Origin: Sipunculus nudus
Lineage: Eukaryota; Annelida; Sipuncula; Golfingiida; Sipunculidae
Assembly (NCBI GenBank): GCA_026874595.1
Contig: CM049307.1
Coordinates: forward strand, 55,757,870 to 55,821,869
DNA length: 64,000 nucleotides
Direction of reading: 5' to 3'
The stretch's first letter is position 1. Each line of letters starts with the position of its first letter. The position numbers and the translations under genes are program-made. The notes under the pieces were generated by a model. It saw only the letters and a program-made list of their open reading frames with translations, did not search any database and was not told where the DNA came from. This document shows positions 61,724 through 64,000 of the stretch, piece after piece.

Positions 61724-64000
61724 GTGAGTAGTCATAATGATTTCTCCATTGTCACCAAAAAATGCTATGTTATTGGAATTTAATTTAAAATTACCAGAGA
61801 ATGATGAAGGTAAGTTTTCACATATGGGAATATCTAATTATTCATTAATGCAAAAATTAACACTTTGTTTACTGCCACCCAAGTAACAATGATTTATATT
61901 CTGAAACCTTGTGAAGACTAGTTTACAATACTGGCTCTGGGACCAAATCCACTTTTTGTAATAATGGGGTGGTCATGAAACAGGAGTGGTCATTAATCAG
62001 TGTTTCACTGGAGATATATTATGAAAACATACCTTGCATAATGGAATAAGTTTTTATTCTTGAACATTGCACTACACAAGTGATGTCAGTTGAACATTTA
62101 GTGCTTGGTAAACATTTACAAGCGGTCATTTGTTAGTTTTGTAAACCTCCTTGGGTCAGCTTATAGAACATGCCTGTGTAGGTTAAAGTGTTTTCCACCA
62201 TGTTGGTTTGGCTATTTGTCAAAGTATAGATAGAGAAGAGTGTGCATGAACTGAATATTTGTAGTGTTAAAGTAAAGTCTTAAGGCCAAAATAAAAAAAA
62301 GGTATGGTTCTCAGGCATTTTTTTTCAGAAATCAGTGCGGGCGGGCGGTTTTTTTATTCTTAATTTTTTTGTATGTTTCGATGAAAATGTCAAATAATAA
62401 GGGAAAAGCATGATAATAACAGAATTTTTTTGGCTAAACAAGTCAAAGCACTAAATGACAAAGGAAATTGTATGATTTTATCTACTTGAAAGAAATGTCC
62501 GAGCGGCTGCAGCTCAAATTTGGTAAGTTTCTATTGAAAATCAAAATAAAAATTTTTGATGTGGGGGTTTAAAATTAATGCGGGCGGTGCCTGAGAACCA
62601 TACCTTTTATTTTTTTTGGCCTAATAATTTCTTTGTATTTCACAAAAAAGGTTTTAACAGAAAAAAAAGTTGTGGTGGGTGGAAGGTACATCTTCATTGG
62701 CCTTCTAAAAAAAAACAAATATTTTAAACATTATATTTATTTATATTCTGAAATAAAATTACTCAGAAAAACACAAACATAAAAACAAAATTGCCAGTAA
62801 CAGAACTGGTGTTCGAATTTCCCACAATCTGGAAATGCCTAGCCCACTTACTTTTCACTAACCACATCAGCATTCCTTTTATTAAAAAAACATTTAAAGC
62901 TCTACTGGTCTTCAGCGCACAGTTAACACGAAACACTCAGAGGGTGTCGGGGTAGAGCACATCTCTTTGCCATCGCTGAACATTTTAGAGTCATGCTAAG
63001 GTCTTTTTTGAATGTCCTTAACAATGTGTATAATAGGATTCACCTCTTTCATAATGAACACATGCATTTCCATTTCACCATTAACACTAAAATGTTTAAA
63101 TATTGATCTGGGAATCCCCATGTCCATAGTCAACAATTTATAACTCGACCTTGGGCCAAGGGCCTCTGGATTTTCTCGTAATTTCAAATTATCTTTTAAT
63201 GTGAAAATGGGATCCTGAATATCTAAGCACCATTTCTTACGGATATTACTTTGAATAATCCTTTTATATTAAATAAGTGTAGGACCACGCCCTTCTTCTG
63301 TGTTTGATCAAAAGACATTTTCCTCTAATCTGATGTTACTTCAAAGCATGTTACTTGTTTCATTTTACTGCAAAGGCTTGTTTCTGATGTAAAAAGTTTC
63401 CCTTTAATCTTGGGAGATCTTCATGTTGAGTAATTCATTCATTTTGGCTGTTGTCACTCCATGCAGAAGATTGTTTTTACATAGAAAGGGTTCTTGTCCT
63501 CGATTTTTTTTTTTAATTAAGAGATTTTCAAGGGTCACATATATATTAGGTTTATACTGTTTATGTCAAACAGATCATGCAAGTTATTTCATGAAAATCA
63601 ACCAGTTGTTCTTAGAAAATTTACAAAAATTTATTCAGAAAAGTTATTTGCTTAACCAAATGAATGACCTGACATTGATTTTGAGAACATTTGCTTTTGA
63701 TTTTTCAAATTTTTGAAATTTTCAATTTCTCAGGTCTTTTAAAACTCAATATACGAAATCATTTTGGCCTGAGTCTTTGAGGTGGTTAATGAAAAGCTAA
63801 ACAAATATGTCCACAAGAAATATCATGTATCTCTTCTCAACATAACAGTGAGCGTACCTTACACAACAGTGAACTGTAAAAAAAAATCTTGCGCAAGTCT
63901 TGGTGTACTTTAGATCATTGTATAATAAGTAATGAAACAAATATATAAATATTACAGCTCAGAACACTTCTACTAAATTGAGTTTACCATAGACAATTGA
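61724..64000 (+). other. axin intron, partial
   Basis: From the GTGAGT donor to the end of the window. It contains the second 340 bp MITE and otherwise AT-rich sequence. A minus-strand frame at 62996..63187 (63 codons) looks slightly protein-like but has no recognisable motif. No further axin exon was found. Confidence 0.8.
62283..62622. mobile_element. 340 bp MITE, AGGCCAAAA ends, copy 2
   Basis: A close relative of 50853..51194 over its whole length and in the same orientation, with a few indels in the A/T runs. Both copies follow CTTA and precede AA, so the target may be a short TA/TTA motif. Confidence 0.93.

Noticed and set aside
62996-63187. 63-codon minus-strand frame that looks mildly protein-like
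   Set aside because: No family recognised and no extension by plausible splicing; could be a transposon or pseudogene scrap but cannot be supported.

Overview
The window is nuclear DNA from an animal. Genes are spliced with GT/AG introns, the background is AT-rich and full of microsatellites and small transposons, and the only confident coding sequence belongs to animal gene families. The repeat content points to a lophotrochozoan, most likely a mollusc: a Helitron/'pearl'-like element with an internal array of about 180 bp units, and several TA-flanked inverted-repeat elements. That assignment is an inference, not proof.

Two genes are present and point away from each other. On the minus strand at the left edge are the first two coding exons (947..989 and 150..275) of a divergent Sar1-type small GTPase. 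The rest lies off the left end. On the plus strand, most of an axin gene fills 19.7-64 kb. Five coding exons were read and joined in phase: 19800..20776, 42408..42551, 55298..55409, 56621..56749 and 60957..61723. Together they give about 710 residues: tankyrase-binding motif, RGS domain, GSK3-binding helix, beta-catenin-binding helix and a His-rich stretch. The C-terminal DIX domain lies beyond the right end. A non-coding first exon and promoter are proposed near 14.45-14.90 kb.

The 1-14 kb interval holds microsatellites, fold-back elements, degenerate tandem arrays and copies of a dispersed repeat, with no recognisable further gene. The axin introns (21.6, 12.7, 1.2 and 4.2 kb) hold more repeats plus GC-richer unique blocks.

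The most interesting signal is in those blocks. The TCF/LEF core CTTTGAT (either strand) occurs about 45 times by my count in 64 kb, in tight clusters: 26.9-27.5, 39.2-39.5, 48.5-50.0, 51.3-51.9, 53.8, 55.0-55.15 and 59.2-60.3 kb, plus the putative promoter. Axin is a core Wnt-pathway inhibitor and axin genes are known Wnt targets in several animals. The layout therefore suggests a distributed Wnt feedback enhancer system inside the gene. One cluster lies just upstream of a possible alternative first exon (39776..39807) that would join in frame to axin exon 3 and make a protein without the RGS domain. Both ideas are inferences from sequence alone.
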